Position numbers and translations under genes: made by a program. The notes beneath the pieces were generated by a model. It was not told the origin of the DNA, searched no databases, and saw nothing but the letters and a program-made list of their open reading frames with translations. 22,655 nucleotides of DNA from Chromatiales bacterium. Lineage in GTDB: Bacteria; Pseudomonadota; Gammaproteobacteria; CAMYNG01. Location: contig JALSIK010000150.1 of assembly GCA_026990045.1 (NCBI GenBank), positions 1-22,655 of the forward strand, given 5' to 3'. This document shows, one piece after another, positions 14,740 to 22,655 of the stretch. The stretch's first letter is position 1. Every line of letters starts with the position of its first letter.

Positions 14740-15339
14740 GTGATCGGGCGCCTGCGCGGCATCCTGCTGGAGAAGCACCCGCCCCGCCTGCTGGTGGAGG
14801 CCGGCGGGGTGGGTTACGAGCTGGAGGCGCCCATGTCCACCTTCTACCGGCTGCCGGCCACGGGCAGCGAGGTGATTCTCCACACTCACCTGGTGGTACG
14901 GGACGACGCCCACCTGCTGTTCGCCTTCGCCAGCGAGGCCGAGCGCAGCCTGTTCCGCAGCCTCATCCGGGTCAACGGGGTGGGGGCCAGGCTGGCGCTC
15001 ACCATCCTGTCCGGCATGGAGGCGGGCGATTTCGCCCGCTGCGTGCAGGAGGGCGATACCGCGGCGCTCACCCGGCTGCCCGGCGTGGGCAAGAAGACCG
15101 CCGAGCGGCTGGTGGTGGAGATGCGCGACCGGCTGGACGACTGGCAGCCGGCGCCCGCGGCCGCCCCGGGGCCGGCCCCGGCCGGCGCCCCGGACCCGGA
15201 GCGCGAGGCCATCGACGCCCTGGTGGCCCTGGGCTACCGGCCGGCCGAGGCCGCGCGCATGGTCTCGCGGCTGGACATCGCGGGGATGGCCAGCGAAGAT
15301 ATCATCCGTGCGGCACTGAAGGCCTCGCTCAAGGGCTGA
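14740..15339 (+). CDS. ruvA: Holliday junction branch-migration protein RuvA
   Basis: Binds Holliday junctions as a tetramer and loads the RuvB motor. The protein has 199 residues starting MIGRLRGILLEK, near the usual family length. An OB-fold domain I covers about 1-63. Domain II has two helix-hairpin-helix motifs, VNGVGARLAL and LPGVGKKTAERL. A Pro/Ala linker follows at about 137-150, and domain III, which contacts RuvB, at about 153-199 (ALVALGYRPAEA). The GTG start at 14740 has a G-rich GAGGGCG upstream overlapping the ruvC stop, so coupling is likely. Confidence 0.95.
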   Translation: MIGRLRGILLEKHPPRLLVEAGGVGYELEAPMSTFYRLPATGSEVILHTHLVVRDDAHLLFAFASEAERSLFRSLIRVNGVGARLALTILSGMEAGDFARCVQEGDTAALTRLPGVGKKTAERLVVEMRDRLDDWQPAPAAAPGPAPAGAPDPEREAIDALVALGYRPAEAARMVSRLDIAGMASEDIIRAALKASLKG

Positions 15340-15364
15340 GGCCCCGCCGGCGGGGGAGGAGCGG

Positions 15365-16411
<1,047 letters not shown>

Positions 16412-16440
16412 AGCCGGTCCCGGGATGTCCCGGGGCGGCT
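16412..16440. repeat. Hairpin directly after the ruvB stop
   Basis: The outer arms AGCCG and CGGCT and the inner arms CCCGGG and CCCGGG fold around an ATGT loop, with a small internal bulge (GT opposite G). The first base follows the ruvB TAG. There is no T-run after it, so it is not a standard intrinsic terminator, though it could protect the 3' end of the ruv mRNA. Confidence 0.6.
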
Positions 16441-16483
16441 CGCCCGGCCCGCGCGGCCGTGGACTCACGACGCAGCCCGCCCG

Positions 16484-16511
16484 CAAATCGAGCGCGCAAG
16501 CGCTTGATTTG
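16484..16511. repeat. Hairpin 1 of a three-hairpin cluster (GCAA loop)
   Basis: CAAATCGAGCGC and GCGCTTGATTTG pair over 12 bases with one G-T wobble around the loop GCAA, a stable GNRA-type tetraloop if made as RNA. It lies between ruvB and ybgC and begins 44 bases after the ruvB-proximal hairpin. It is followed after five bases by the next hairpin. Confidence 0.75.
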
Positions 16512-16516
16512 GCGTA

Positions 16517-16545
16517 GCCGAACCCGGACCCGTGCCGGGTTCGGC
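16517..16545. repeat. Hairpin 2 of a three-hairpin cluster
   Basis: GCCGAACCCGG and CCGGGTTCGGC are perfect 11-base arms around a seven-base loop. Five bases separate it from the preceding hairpin and two bases from the next. No T-run follows it. Confidence 0.75.
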
Positions 16546-16547
16546 GC

Positions 16548-16578
16548 GTTGAAAAAGGCCAGGACGGCCTTTTTCAAC
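16548..16578. terminator. Hairpin 3: perfect 13-base inverted repeat, possible two-way terminator
   Basis: GTTGAAAAAGGCC and GGCCTTTTTCAAC are exact inverse copies around AGGAC. Reading either strand, a GC stem is preceded by A5 and followed by T5, the layout of a bidirectional intrinsic terminator. The GC core is short (four pairs), so the termination strength is uncertain. It would insulate the ruv genes from the tol-pal promoter at 16641. Confidence 0.65.
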
Positions 16579-16640
16579 ATCCTGTCAGGTTTCGCCGGGC
16601 CGTTTCGCGGCCTCATCCTCCCGGCCATGGACAGGTTCTA

Positions 16641-16646
16641 TATAAT
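16641..16646 (+). promoter_or_regulatory. Perfect -10 box (TATAAT) of the tol-pal operon
   Basis: TATAAT is an exact consensus match, within TATATAAT, placed after the hairpin cluster. No good -35 hexamer lies at 16-18 bases; a TGGACA at 16628 is too close. A start near 16653 gives a leader of about 25 bases before the ybgC ATG at 16678. It is the natural promoter for ybgC-tolQRAB-pal-cpoB. Confidence 0.6.
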
Positions 16647-16677
16647 GGTGCGGATCCGGCAGCGCCACGGGGTGGGC

Positions 16678-17109
16678 ATGGGTGAAAGCGTGAAGCCGTT
16701 CCTATGGGAGGTGCGGGTATATTACGAAGATACGGACGCCGGCGGGGTGGTGTACTACGCCAACTACCTGCGGTTCATGGAACGGGCCCGTACCGAGTGG
16801 CTGCGCCAGCTCGGCTTTGAACAGGATGAACTCATCGAACAGACCGCGGTCCTATTTGCCGTGCGCTCGGCCCGCCTGGAGTTTCTCCGCCCCGCGCACT
16901 TCAACCAGTTGCTGCAGGTGAGCGTGCAGCCGGTCCGGGTGGGACGGGCCAGCATCACGTTTCACCAGCAGGTGCGCGTGGCTGGAACCGGGACCGTCTG
17001 CTGCGAAGGGGAGGTGCGCATCGCCAGCCTCGATGCGCGGACGCTGCGGCCGCGCCCCATCCCCGAATTCATGCACGCGCGGCTGCCGGCCGTCCATGAG
17101 GAAAACTAA
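16678..17109 (+). CDS. ybgC: YbgC-type acyl-CoA thioesterase of the Tol-Pal operon
   Basis: Hot-dog-fold thioesterase, 143 residues, cytosolic. It has VRVYYEDTDAGGVVYYANYLRF, with the likely active-site Asp20, then ERARTEWLRQLG. E. coli YbgC acts on short acyl-CoAs and associates with acyl carrier protein; its role with Tol-Pal is still unclear. The ATG at 16678 was chosen because it gives the normal length. An open frame continues upstream through the hairpin cluster to about 16459, but those residues are Arg-rich and unlike the family, and an ATG at 16645 overlaps the -10 box. The first 150 bases are visibly less GC-rich than the surrounding genes. AAGGAG for tolQ overlaps its stop. Confidence 0.92.
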   Translation: MGESVKPFLWEVRVYYEDTDAGGVVYYANYLRFMERARTEWLRQLGFEQDELIEQTAVLFAVRSARLEFLRPAHFNQLLQVSVQPVRVGRASITFHQQVRVAGTGTVCCEGEVRIASLDARTLRPRPIPEFMHARLPAVHEEN

Positions 17110-17118
17110 GGAGAAGCG

Positions 17119-17790
17119 GTGACTGCGGATCTCTCGGTGTTCAATCTCATCCTGCACGCCAGCCTGGTGGTGCAGATCGTGATGGTCCTGCTGCTGGCGG
17201 CATCGGTCCTGTCCTGGACCGCCATCGGCGCCAAGTGGTCCACCCTGCGGCGGGCCCGGGCCGAGGCCGACGACTTCGAGCGCCGCTTCTGGTCCGGCGC
17301 CGAGCTGGGCGAGCTGTACAAGAAGATCAGCGGCCGCGGCCGGCGCCCGGGCGGCATGGAGGTGATCTTCGAGGCCGGCTTCCGCGAGTTCGCGCGCCTG
17401 CGCCAGAAGGCCGGGATGGCGGCGGAGACGGTGCTGGCCGGGGCCCAGCGCGCCATGCGCGTGGCGCTCAACCGCGAGGTGGACGGCCTGGAGACCCACC
17501 TGTCCTTCCTCGCCACGGTGGGATCCACCAGCCCCTACGTGGGGCTGTTCGGCACCGTGTGGGGCATCATGAACTCGTTCCTGGCCCTGGGCGGCAAGGA
17601 CCACGTCACCATCGCCACCGTGGCGCCGGGCATCGCCGAGGCCCTCATCGCCACCGCCATGGGGCTGTTCGCCGCGATCCCCGCGGTCATCGCCTACAAC
17701 CGGTTCTCCAACGAGGTGGACCGGCTGGTGGGGCGCTACGACACCTTCGTGGAGGAGTTTTCCTCCATCCTGCAGCGCCAGGCCCAGTGA
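17119..17790 (+). CDS. tolQ: Tol-Pal proton-channel subunit TolQ
   Basis: Inner-membrane protein of the TolQ/ExbB/MotA type, 223 residues. With TolR it uses the proton gradient to energise TolA during cell division. Membrane segments lie at about 14-36, 132-155 and 168-192. Thr146 and Thr179 match the channel-lining Thr145/Thr178 of E. coli TolQ. The sequence GLFGTVWGIMNSF and PGIAEALIATAMGLFAAIPAV are family hallmarks. A strong AAGGAG (17108-17113) stands five bases before the GTG and overlaps the ybgC stop. Confidence 0.96.
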   Translation: MTADLSVFNLILHASLVVQIVMVLLLAASVLSWTAIGAKWSTLRRARAEADDFERRFWSGAELGELYKKISGRGRRPGGMEVIFEAGFREFARLRQKAGMAAETVLAGAQRAMRVALNREVDGLETHLSFLATVGSTSPYVGLFGTVWGIMNSFLALGGKDHVTIATVAPGIAEALIATAMGLFAAIPAVIAYNRFSNEVDRLVGRYDTFVEEFSSILQRQAQ

Positions 17791-17824
17791 GGACACCCCG
17801 GGTGGACGCGGCGGCGTTTGAACC

Positions 17825-18262
<438 letters not shown>

Positions 18263-18269
18263 GCGCTAC

Positions 18270-19151
18270 ATGATTGCATTCATCCGCCAGCATCCCGTGG
18301 CCCTGGCCGTGGCCGTCGCCATCCACGTGGCGTTCTTCGCCATCCTGGTGCTCAGCTTCCGCTATTCCCGGCCCACCACGGCCGAGGCGCCGCCGGTGGA
18401 GGTGGTGCAGGCGGTGGCGGTGGACGAGGCCAAGGTCAAGCGCGAGCTGGAGCGGATCAAGGCCGCCGAGCGCCGGCGCGAGGAGAAGCTCAAGGCCATG
18501 GCCGCGGCGCGCAAGCGCGAGGAGAAGCGCCTGGCCGAGCTGCGGCGCAAGCGGGAGGCCGAGCGCAGGCGCCAGGCCGAGCTGGAGCGCAAGCGCCGGG
18601 CCGAGAAGAAGCGCCTGGCCGAGCTGCGGCGCAAGCAGGCCGAGGAGAAGAAGCGCCTGGCGAAACTGGAGGCGGAGAAGAAGGCCCTGGCGGAGAAAAG
18701 GCGCCGCGAGCAGGAGCGGCTGGCCCGGCTCGAGCGCGAGCGCCGGGAGGCCGAGCGGCGCCGGCGGGAGGAGGCCGCCCGCGCCCGGGCCGAGGCCGAG
18801 CTGAAGAAGAAGCTGGAGGCCGAGCAGCAGCGGCTGGCGGCCCTGCAGGCGCAGCAGCGCCGGTCGGAGATCGATCGCTACCAGCAGCTCATCTACGCCG
18901 AGGTCTACCGCAACTGGACGGTGCCGCCGGGGGCGCGCCGGGGCATGTCGGCCGAGCTGCGGGTGCGGCTCATCCCCAGCGGCGACGTGGTGACGGTGGA
19001 CATCGCCCGCTCCAGCGGCGATGCGGTGTTCGACCGCTCCGCCATGCAGGCGGTGCGCAAGGCCTCGCCGCTGCCGGTGCCGCCGGTGGAGTCGGGCCTG
19101 TTCGAGGAGTTCAGACAGATCAACCTGGTGCTGAGAAAGAAGGAAACATGA
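18270..19151 (+). CDS. tolA: Tol-Pal energy-transducing protein TolA
   Basis: Periplasm-spanning protein that couples TolQR motion to TolB and Pal, 293 residues. A membrane anchor lies at about 9-30. A long Ala/Glu/Lys/Arg helix follows at about 52-203, and the C-terminal domain III at about 204-293 (YAEVYRNWTVPP, SSGDAVFDRSAMQAV). The helix is shorter than in E. coli TolA (421 residues). Domain III has no cysteines, so the disulfide of the E. coli domain is missing. KRLAELRRK occurs twice, 28 residues apart. The stop overlaps the tolB start as ATGA. AGGTGAG upstream serves as ribosome-binding site. Confidence 0.94.
   Translation: MIAFIRQHPVALAVAVAIHVAFFAILVLSFRYSRPTTAEAPPVEVVQAVAVDEAKVKRELERIKAAERRREEKLKAMAAARKREEKRLAELRRKREAERRRQAELERKRRAEKKRLAELRRKQAEEKKRLAKLEAEKKALAEKRRREQERLARLERERREAERRRREEAARARAEAELKKKLEAEQQRLAALQAQQRRSEIDRYQQLIYAEVYRNWTVPPGARRGMSAELRVRLIPSGDVVTVDIARSSGDAVFDRSAMQAVRKASPLPVPPVESGLFEEFRQINLVLRKKET
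18523..18636 (+). repeat. 30-base direct repeat inside the tolA helix region
   Basis: An exact 30-base sequence occurs at 18523-18552 and again at 18607-18636, 84 bases apart. Both copies are in frame and encode KRLAELRRK, residues 86-94 and 114-122. The offset is 28 residues, exactly four heptads, so the coiled-coil phase is kept. This fits growth of the helix by in-frame duplication. Confidence 0.85.
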
Positions 19152-20455
19152 CCCGTCATCTGCACATCTGGATGCTTGCTGCACTGCTGGCCTGGCCCCT
19201 GTCCGGCCGTGCCACCCTGACCATCGAGATCGAGAAGGGCGAGGCCGACGCCATTCCCATCGCCATCGTGCCCTTCGGCTGGCAGGGCCCGCGGGCGGCG
19301 CCCCTGGACGTGGCAGCGGTGGTGCGCGCCGACCTGGCCCGCTCCGGCCGCTTCGCGCCGGTGCCGGTGGCGGACCTCGTGGCCCGGCCCACCACCGCGG
19401 CCCAGGTGCGCTATGCCGACTGGCGCGTGCTCAAGGTCAACAACCTGGTGGTGGGGCGCATGGTGGAAACGGAGCGCAACCGCTTCCGCATCGACTTCCA
19501 GCTGCTGGACGTGGTCAACGGCCAGCAGATCGCGGGCTACAGCATCCGCGCCGGCGTCCGCGACCTGCGCCGGGCCGCGCACCAGATCAGCGACCTGGTG
19601 TTCGAGGCCCTCACCGGCATCCCCGGCGCCTTCGACACCCGTATCGCCTACGTCACGGTGACGGCCGACCGGCGCGGGCGCAAGACTTACCGCCTGGCCA
19701 TCTCCGACGTGGACGGCTACAACGAACAGGTCCTGCTCACCTCGCCCGACCCCATCCTGTCCCCGGCCTGGGCCCCGGACGGGGAGCGCATCGCCTACGT
19801 CTCGGTGACGCCCAGGGGGCCGGTGATCCACGTCCAGAACGTGTACAACCGCCGGGCACGAAAGCTCAGGCGCTTCCCGGGGCTCAACAACGCCCCGGCC
19901 TTCTCGCCCGACGGGCGCACCCTGGCGGTCACCCTGTCCAAGGACGGCAGCGCCGACATCTACCTGTATGACCTGAAGACCGACCGGGTCACCCGCATCA
20001 CCCGCAGCCCCGCCATCGACGTGGAGGCGGCCTGGCTGCCCGACGGCTCCGGCCTGGTGTTCACCTCGGACCGCGGCGGCACGCCCCAGCTCTACCGCAT
20101 CGCCCTGCGCGACGGACGGCCGGCGGGACGCCCGCAGCGTCTCACCTTCAGCGGCAAGTACAATGCCCGCGCCTCGGTGTCGCCCGACGGCCGGCGCGTG
20201 GCCTTCGTCCACGATCACCGCATCGCCCTGCTGGACCTGGAGACCCTGGCCATCGAGGTCCTCACCGAGACCCGGCTCGACGAGTCCCCCAGCTTCGCGC
20301 CCAACGGCGACATGGTGATCTACGCCACGCGCGACGGGAATACCGGTGTGCTGGCCGCCATCTCGGTGGAGGGGCGGGCGCCGCAGACGCTGAGCGTCAC
20401 CCGGGGCGAGATCCGGGAACCGGCCTGGTCGCCGCTGCGCCGGCGCAACTTCTGA
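19148..20455 (+). CDS. tolB: Tol-Pal periplasmic protein TolB
   Basis: Periplasmic protein that binds Pal and TolA, 435 residues. A signal peptide ends near residue 22 (SGRA before TLTIEIEKG). The N-terminal domain is at about 23-165. A C-terminal beta-propeller follows with five visible PD40-type blades: LSPAWAPDGERIAYVS, PAFSPDGRTLAVT, AAWLPDGSGLVFTSD, ASVSPDGRRVAFV and PSFAPNGDMVIYAT. E. coli TolB has 430 residues, so the length is normal. The start is preceded by AAGGAA within the end of tolA, and the ATG overlaps the tolA stop. Confidence 0.96.
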   Translation: MTRHLHIWMLAALLAWPLSGRATLTIEIEKGEADAIPIAIVPFGWQGPRAAPLDVAAVVRADLARSGRFAPVPVADLVARPTTAAQVRYADWRVLKVNNLVVGRMVETERNRFRIDFQLLDVVNGQQIAGYSIRAGVRDLRRAAHQISDLVFEALTGIPGAFDTRIAYVTVTADRRGRKTYRLAISDVDGYNEQVLLTSPDPILSPAWAPDGERIAYVSVTPRGPVIHVQNVYNRRARKLRRFPGLNNAPAFSPDGRTLAVTLSKDGSADIYLYDLKTDRVTRITRSPAIDVEAAWLPDGSGLVFTSDRGGTPQLYRIALRDGRPAGRPQRLTFSGKYNARASVSPDGRRVAFVHDHRIALLDLETLAIEVLTETRLDESPSFAPNGDMVIYATRDGNTGVLAAISVEGRAPQTLSVTRGEIREPAWSPLRRRNF

Positions 20456-20490
20456 ATCCTGCACATGCCAAGACCCAAAGGAGACAAGCC

Positions 20491-21015
20491 ATGGATCGTC
20501 TGCTGAAACTCGTTCTCGTCACCGGGCTCGTGCTGGGCCTGGCCGCCTGCGCCGGACCGGCGAAGGAAGGAGAGGGGGCGGCGGGGGCCGGTGGCCCGGC
20601 CGCCGGTGACACCCGCCGCGCGGCCGAAGCCGGCGGACCCGTGGACGCCAAGACCCTGCTCAGCGATCCCGACAGCCCCCTGGCCAAGCGGGTGTTCTAC
20701 TTCGATTTCGACAGCGCCGAGGTGAGCGCCGAGGACCGGGCGGCGCTGCGGGCCCACGCGGAGTTCCTCGCGGCCCATCCCGGGATCAGCGCGGTGCTGG
20801 AAGGCCATGCCGACGAGCGGGGCACGCGCGAGTATAATATGGCCCTCGGCGAGCGGCGGGCCAAGGCGGTGGCCAAGCTGCTGGTGCTGCAGGGGGCCTC
20901 GCGCGACCAGCTCCAGACCATCAGCTTCGGCGAGGAACGCCCGGTGGCGCTGGGTCACGACGAGGCGGCCTGGCGGCTCAACCGCCGGGTGGAGATTCTC
21001 TATTCGGGGTACTGA
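20491..21015 (+). CDS. pal: Peptidoglycan-associated lipoprotein Pal
   Basis: Outer-membrane lipoprotein that holds the membrane to peptidoglycan, 174 residues. A signal peptide with the lipobox LAAC places the lipidated Cys at 20. A Gly/Ala-rich linker follows, then the OmpA-C domain from about 65, with FYFDFDS (69-75) and the peptidoglycan-binding GHADERGTREYN at 105-116. The end LNRRVEILYSGY is typical. Ala21-Gly22 after the Cys predict outer-membrane sorting, because no Asp at position +2 blocks it. A strong AAGGAG (20478-20483) precedes the ATG by seven bases. Confidence 0.96.
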   Translation: MDRLLKLVLVTGLVLGLAACAGPAKEGEGAAGAGGPAAGDTRRAAEAGGPVDAKTLLSDPDSPLAKRVFYFDFDSAEVSAEDRAALRAHAEFLAAHPGISAVLEGHADERGTREYNMALGERRAKAVAKLLVLQGASRDQLQTISFGEERPVALGHDEAAWRLNRRVEILYSGY

Positions 21016-21019
21016 TTCC

Positions 21020-21850
21020 ATGCACATGCGCACCCGTTTTTTCCGGCCGGTGGTCCTGCTGGCCTTCCTGGCCGCTGCGGTCCCGGTCCCGGCGGCTCCG
21101 CAGGCCAAGGCCCTGAGCGTGGAGGAGCGGCTGGCCCGCCTGGAACGGCTGCTGGCCTCGCAGGAGCTGGTGGACATGGCGGTGCGGCTGGAGGGCCTGC
21201 AGAAAGAGCTGCAGGAGCTGCGGGGGGAACTGGAGCTGTTGAACCACCAGGTGGAGCAGGTGAAGCGGCGCCAGCGGGAGCTGTACCTGGACCTGGACCG
21301 GCGCCTGCTGGCGGTGGAGCGCAAGGCCCCGGCGGGCGGTGCCGGAGCGGCGCCGGGAGCGGCCGCGGCGGCATCGCCGGCCGCGGCGGCATCGCCGGCC
21401 ACGCCTGCCCCGGCACCGGCGCCCGCCCCCGCCCGGGCGGCGCCGAAGCCTGCGGCGGGCGGCCGGGGCGAGCAGGAGGCCTACCAGAAGGCCTTCGACC
21501 TGCTGCGCGAGCTGCGCTACGACGACGCCATCGCCGCCTTCCGGGCCTTCCTCCGCCAGTACCCGGACGGGCGCTACGCCCACATCGCCCAGTACTGGCT
21601 GGCCGAGGCCAACTATGCCCAGCGCCGGTTCAAGGAGGCCATCGGCGATTACCAGGCGCTCATCGAGCGCTTTCCCAACAGCCCCAAGCTGGCCGAGGCC
21701 ATGCTGAAGATCGGCTACAGCTACTACGAAATGAAGGACACCAGGCAGGCCCGGGCGGTGCTGGAGAAGCTGGTGCGCACCTATCCCGGGACCACCGAGG
21801 CGGGCCAGGCCCAGAACCTGTTGAAGAAGATCCGTCTCGGCAAGCGCTGA
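21020..21850 (+). CDS. cpoB: Cell division coordinator CpoB (YbgF)
   Basis: Periplasmic protein coordinating peptidoglycan synthesis with outer-membrane constriction through TolA and PBP1B, 276 residues. A signal peptide covers about 1-26, then a coiled coil at 34-100 (trimerisation), an Ala/Pro-rich linker at 101-150 and TPR repeats at 151-276 (YQKAFDLLRELRYDDAIAAF, YWLAEANYAQRRFKEAIGDY, IGYSYYEMKDTRQARAVLEKL). The linker is longer than usual and contains an 18-base duplication. A second ATG at 21026 is equally possible. It begins four bases after the pal stop. Confidence 0.94.
   Translation: MHMRTRFFRPVVLLAFLAAAVPVPAAPQAKALSVEERLARLERLLASQELVDMAVRLEGLQKELQELRGELELLNHQVEQVKRRQRELYLDLDRRLLAVERKAPAGGAGAAPGAAAAASPAAAASPATPAPAPAPAPARAAPKPAAGGRGEQEAYQKAFDLLRELRYDDAIAAFRAFLRQYPDGRYAHIAQYWLAEANYAQRRFKEAIGDYQALIERFPNSPKLAEAMLKIGYSYYEMKDTRQARAVLEKLVRTYPGTTEAGQAQNLLKKIRLGKR
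21362..21397 (+). repeat. 18-base tandem duplication in the CpoB linker
   Basis: Two exact head-to-tail 18-base copies (21362-21379 and 21380-21397) encode AAAASP twice in frame within the Ala/Pro linker between coiled coil and TPR domain. Such GC-rich units are prone to slippage. Confidence 0.85.
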
Positions 21851-21865
21851 CGCGCCATCCATGCC

Positions 21866-22540
21866 ATGTCCGGGCGTCATCCCACGGCAGCCGGGTCCGG
21901 GCCCCGGCTGCGGGTCACCGAGATCTTCCACTCGCTGCAGGGCGAGGCCGACAGCGTCGGCTGGCCCACGGTGTTCGTGCGCCTCACGGGCTGCCCCCTG
22001 CGCTGCGGGTACTGTGACACCGCCTATGCCTTCCACGGCGGGCAGTGGATGGCGCTGGACGAGATCCTGGCCGCGGTGGCGGCTTTCGAGACCCGCCGGG
22101 TGACCGTCACCGGGGGCGAGCCCCTGGCCCAGCGCGACTGCCCGGCCCTGCTGAGCCGGCTGTGCGATGCCGGCCACGAGGTCTCGCTGGAGACCTCGGG
22201 GGCCCTGGACGTGGGCGGGGTGGACCAGCGCGTGATCAAGGTGATGGACATCAAGACCCCGGGATCCGGCGAGGCCGCCCGCAACCGCTGGGAGAACCTG
22301 GACCACCTGCGGCCGCGGGACCAGCTCAAGTTCGTGCTCTGCCACCGGGCCGACTACGAGTGGGCGGTGGCGCGGCTGCGGGAGCACGGCCTGGACCGGC
22401 GCTGCCAGGTGCTCTTTTCCCCGGCCTGGGGCCGGCTGGAGGCGCGGGAGCTGGCCGAGTGGATCCTGGCCGACCGGTTGCCGGTGCGGCTGCAGATCCA
22501 GCTGCACAAGGTGCTGTGGGGCGATGTCCCGGGACGCTGA
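21866..22540 (+). CDS. queE: 7-carboxy-7-deazaguanine synthase QueE
   Basis: Radical SAM enzyme that contracts carboxy-tetrahydropterin to 7-carboxy-7-deazaguanine in the queuosine (preQ0) pathway. The protein has 224 residues. The iron-sulfur motif is CPLRCGYC, with Cys43, Cys47 and Cys50, followed by D51-T52. GGEPLAQ (SAM/glycine motif), LETSGALD and VMDIKTPGSGE are family hallmarks, and the C terminus LQIQLHKVLW is typical. The ATG at 21866 lies 15 bases after cpoB; an out-of-frame ATG at 21861 is not used. Its stop is followed by the queC start after one base. Confidence 0.95.
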   Translation: MSGRHPTAAGSGPRLRVTEIFHSLQGEADSVGWPTVFVRLTGCPLRCGYCDTAYAFHGGQWMALDEILAAVAAFETRRVTVTGGEPLAQRDCPALLSRLCDAGHEVSLETSGALDVGGVDQRVIKVMDIKTPGSGEAARNRWENLDHLRPRDQLKFVLCHRADYEWAVARLREHGLDRRCQVLFSPAWGRLEARELAEWILADRLPVRLQIQLHKVLWGDVPGR

Positions 22541-22541
22541 G

Positions 22542-22655
22542 ATGACACGGGAACACGGCGGCGGACCGGCACCGGCGGTGGTGCTGCTCTCCGGCGGGCT
22601 GGACTCGGCCACCACGCTGGCCCTGGCCCGGGAGGCCGGGTTCGCCTGCCACGCC
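22542..22655 (+). CDS. queC: 7-cyano-7-deazaguanine synthase QueC, 5' part only
   Basis: ATP-dependent ligase turning the QueE product into preQ0. Only 38 codons lie in the window, from the ATG at 22542. They include VVLLSGGLDSATT, the PP-loop motif SGGLDS of this family, near residue 17. The gene runs off the right end and is not broken as far as seen. It starts one base after the queE stop, an arrangement common in gammaproteobacteria. The N terminus before the loop is about a dozen Gly/Pro-containing residues. Confidence 0.93.
   Translation, partial: MTREHGGGPAPAVVLLSGGLDSATTLALAREAGFACHA

Noticed and set aside
16459..16677. N-terminal extension of YbgC through the hairpin cluster
   Set aside because: The added residues are Arg-rich, unlike any YbgC start, and run through the hairpins and the -10 box. 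The ATG at 16678 gives the normal length.

Overview
This window looks like part of the chromosome of a very GC-rich gammaproteobacterium. The basis is a single-chain PurL, the order fmdB-aspS / yebC-ruvCAB / ybgC-tolQRAB-pal-cpoB / queE-queC that is typical of Pseudomonas-like and Chromatiales-like Gammaproteobacteria, and YadG/YadH proteins close to the Escherichia coli pair. A purple-sulfur or Ectothiorhodospira-like relative is a guess from GC content and gene flavour, not a demonstrated assignment. No phage, IS element, tRNA, rRNA or CRISPR array was seen, and no gene-free stretch exceeds 300 bases.

Layout. 1-2553 (+): the 3' part of purL, then a DUF3391/HD-GYP cyclic-di-GMP phosphodiesterase. 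2656-4349 (+): the ABC-2 exporter pair yadG-yadH, preceded by a five-copy 7-base repeat. 4366-6306 (-): a convergent three-gene set made of a DsrE-family protein, a DUF1614 membrane protein and a short-chain dehydrogenase. 6528-8701 (+): fmdB and aspS. 8862-13272 (+): a four-gene eukaryotic-type phosphosignalling cassette with a CHASE2 receptor Ser/Thr kinase, a PP2C phosphatase and two FHA proteins. 13341-16411 (+): yebC and the Holliday-junction genes ruvC-ruvA-ruvB. 16412-16677: an intergenic region packed with four hairpins and ending in a perfect -10 box. 16678-21850 (+): the complete Tol-Pal envelope operon. 21866-22655 (+): queE and the start of queC, for queuosine precursor synthesis.

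How the genes work together. Most of the window is housekeeping: purine synthesis, tRNA aminoacylation, recombination repair, outer-membrane constriction and tRNA modification. The notable departures are the kinase/phosphatase/FHA cassette sitting between aspS and yebC, which are neighbours in many relatives; the tandem structured element between ruvB and ybgC; a palindrome beside the fmdB promoter; and an AspRS with the two anticodon-domain residues linked to non-discriminating charging. Promoters and hairpins were found by eye and carry lower confidence than the genes.
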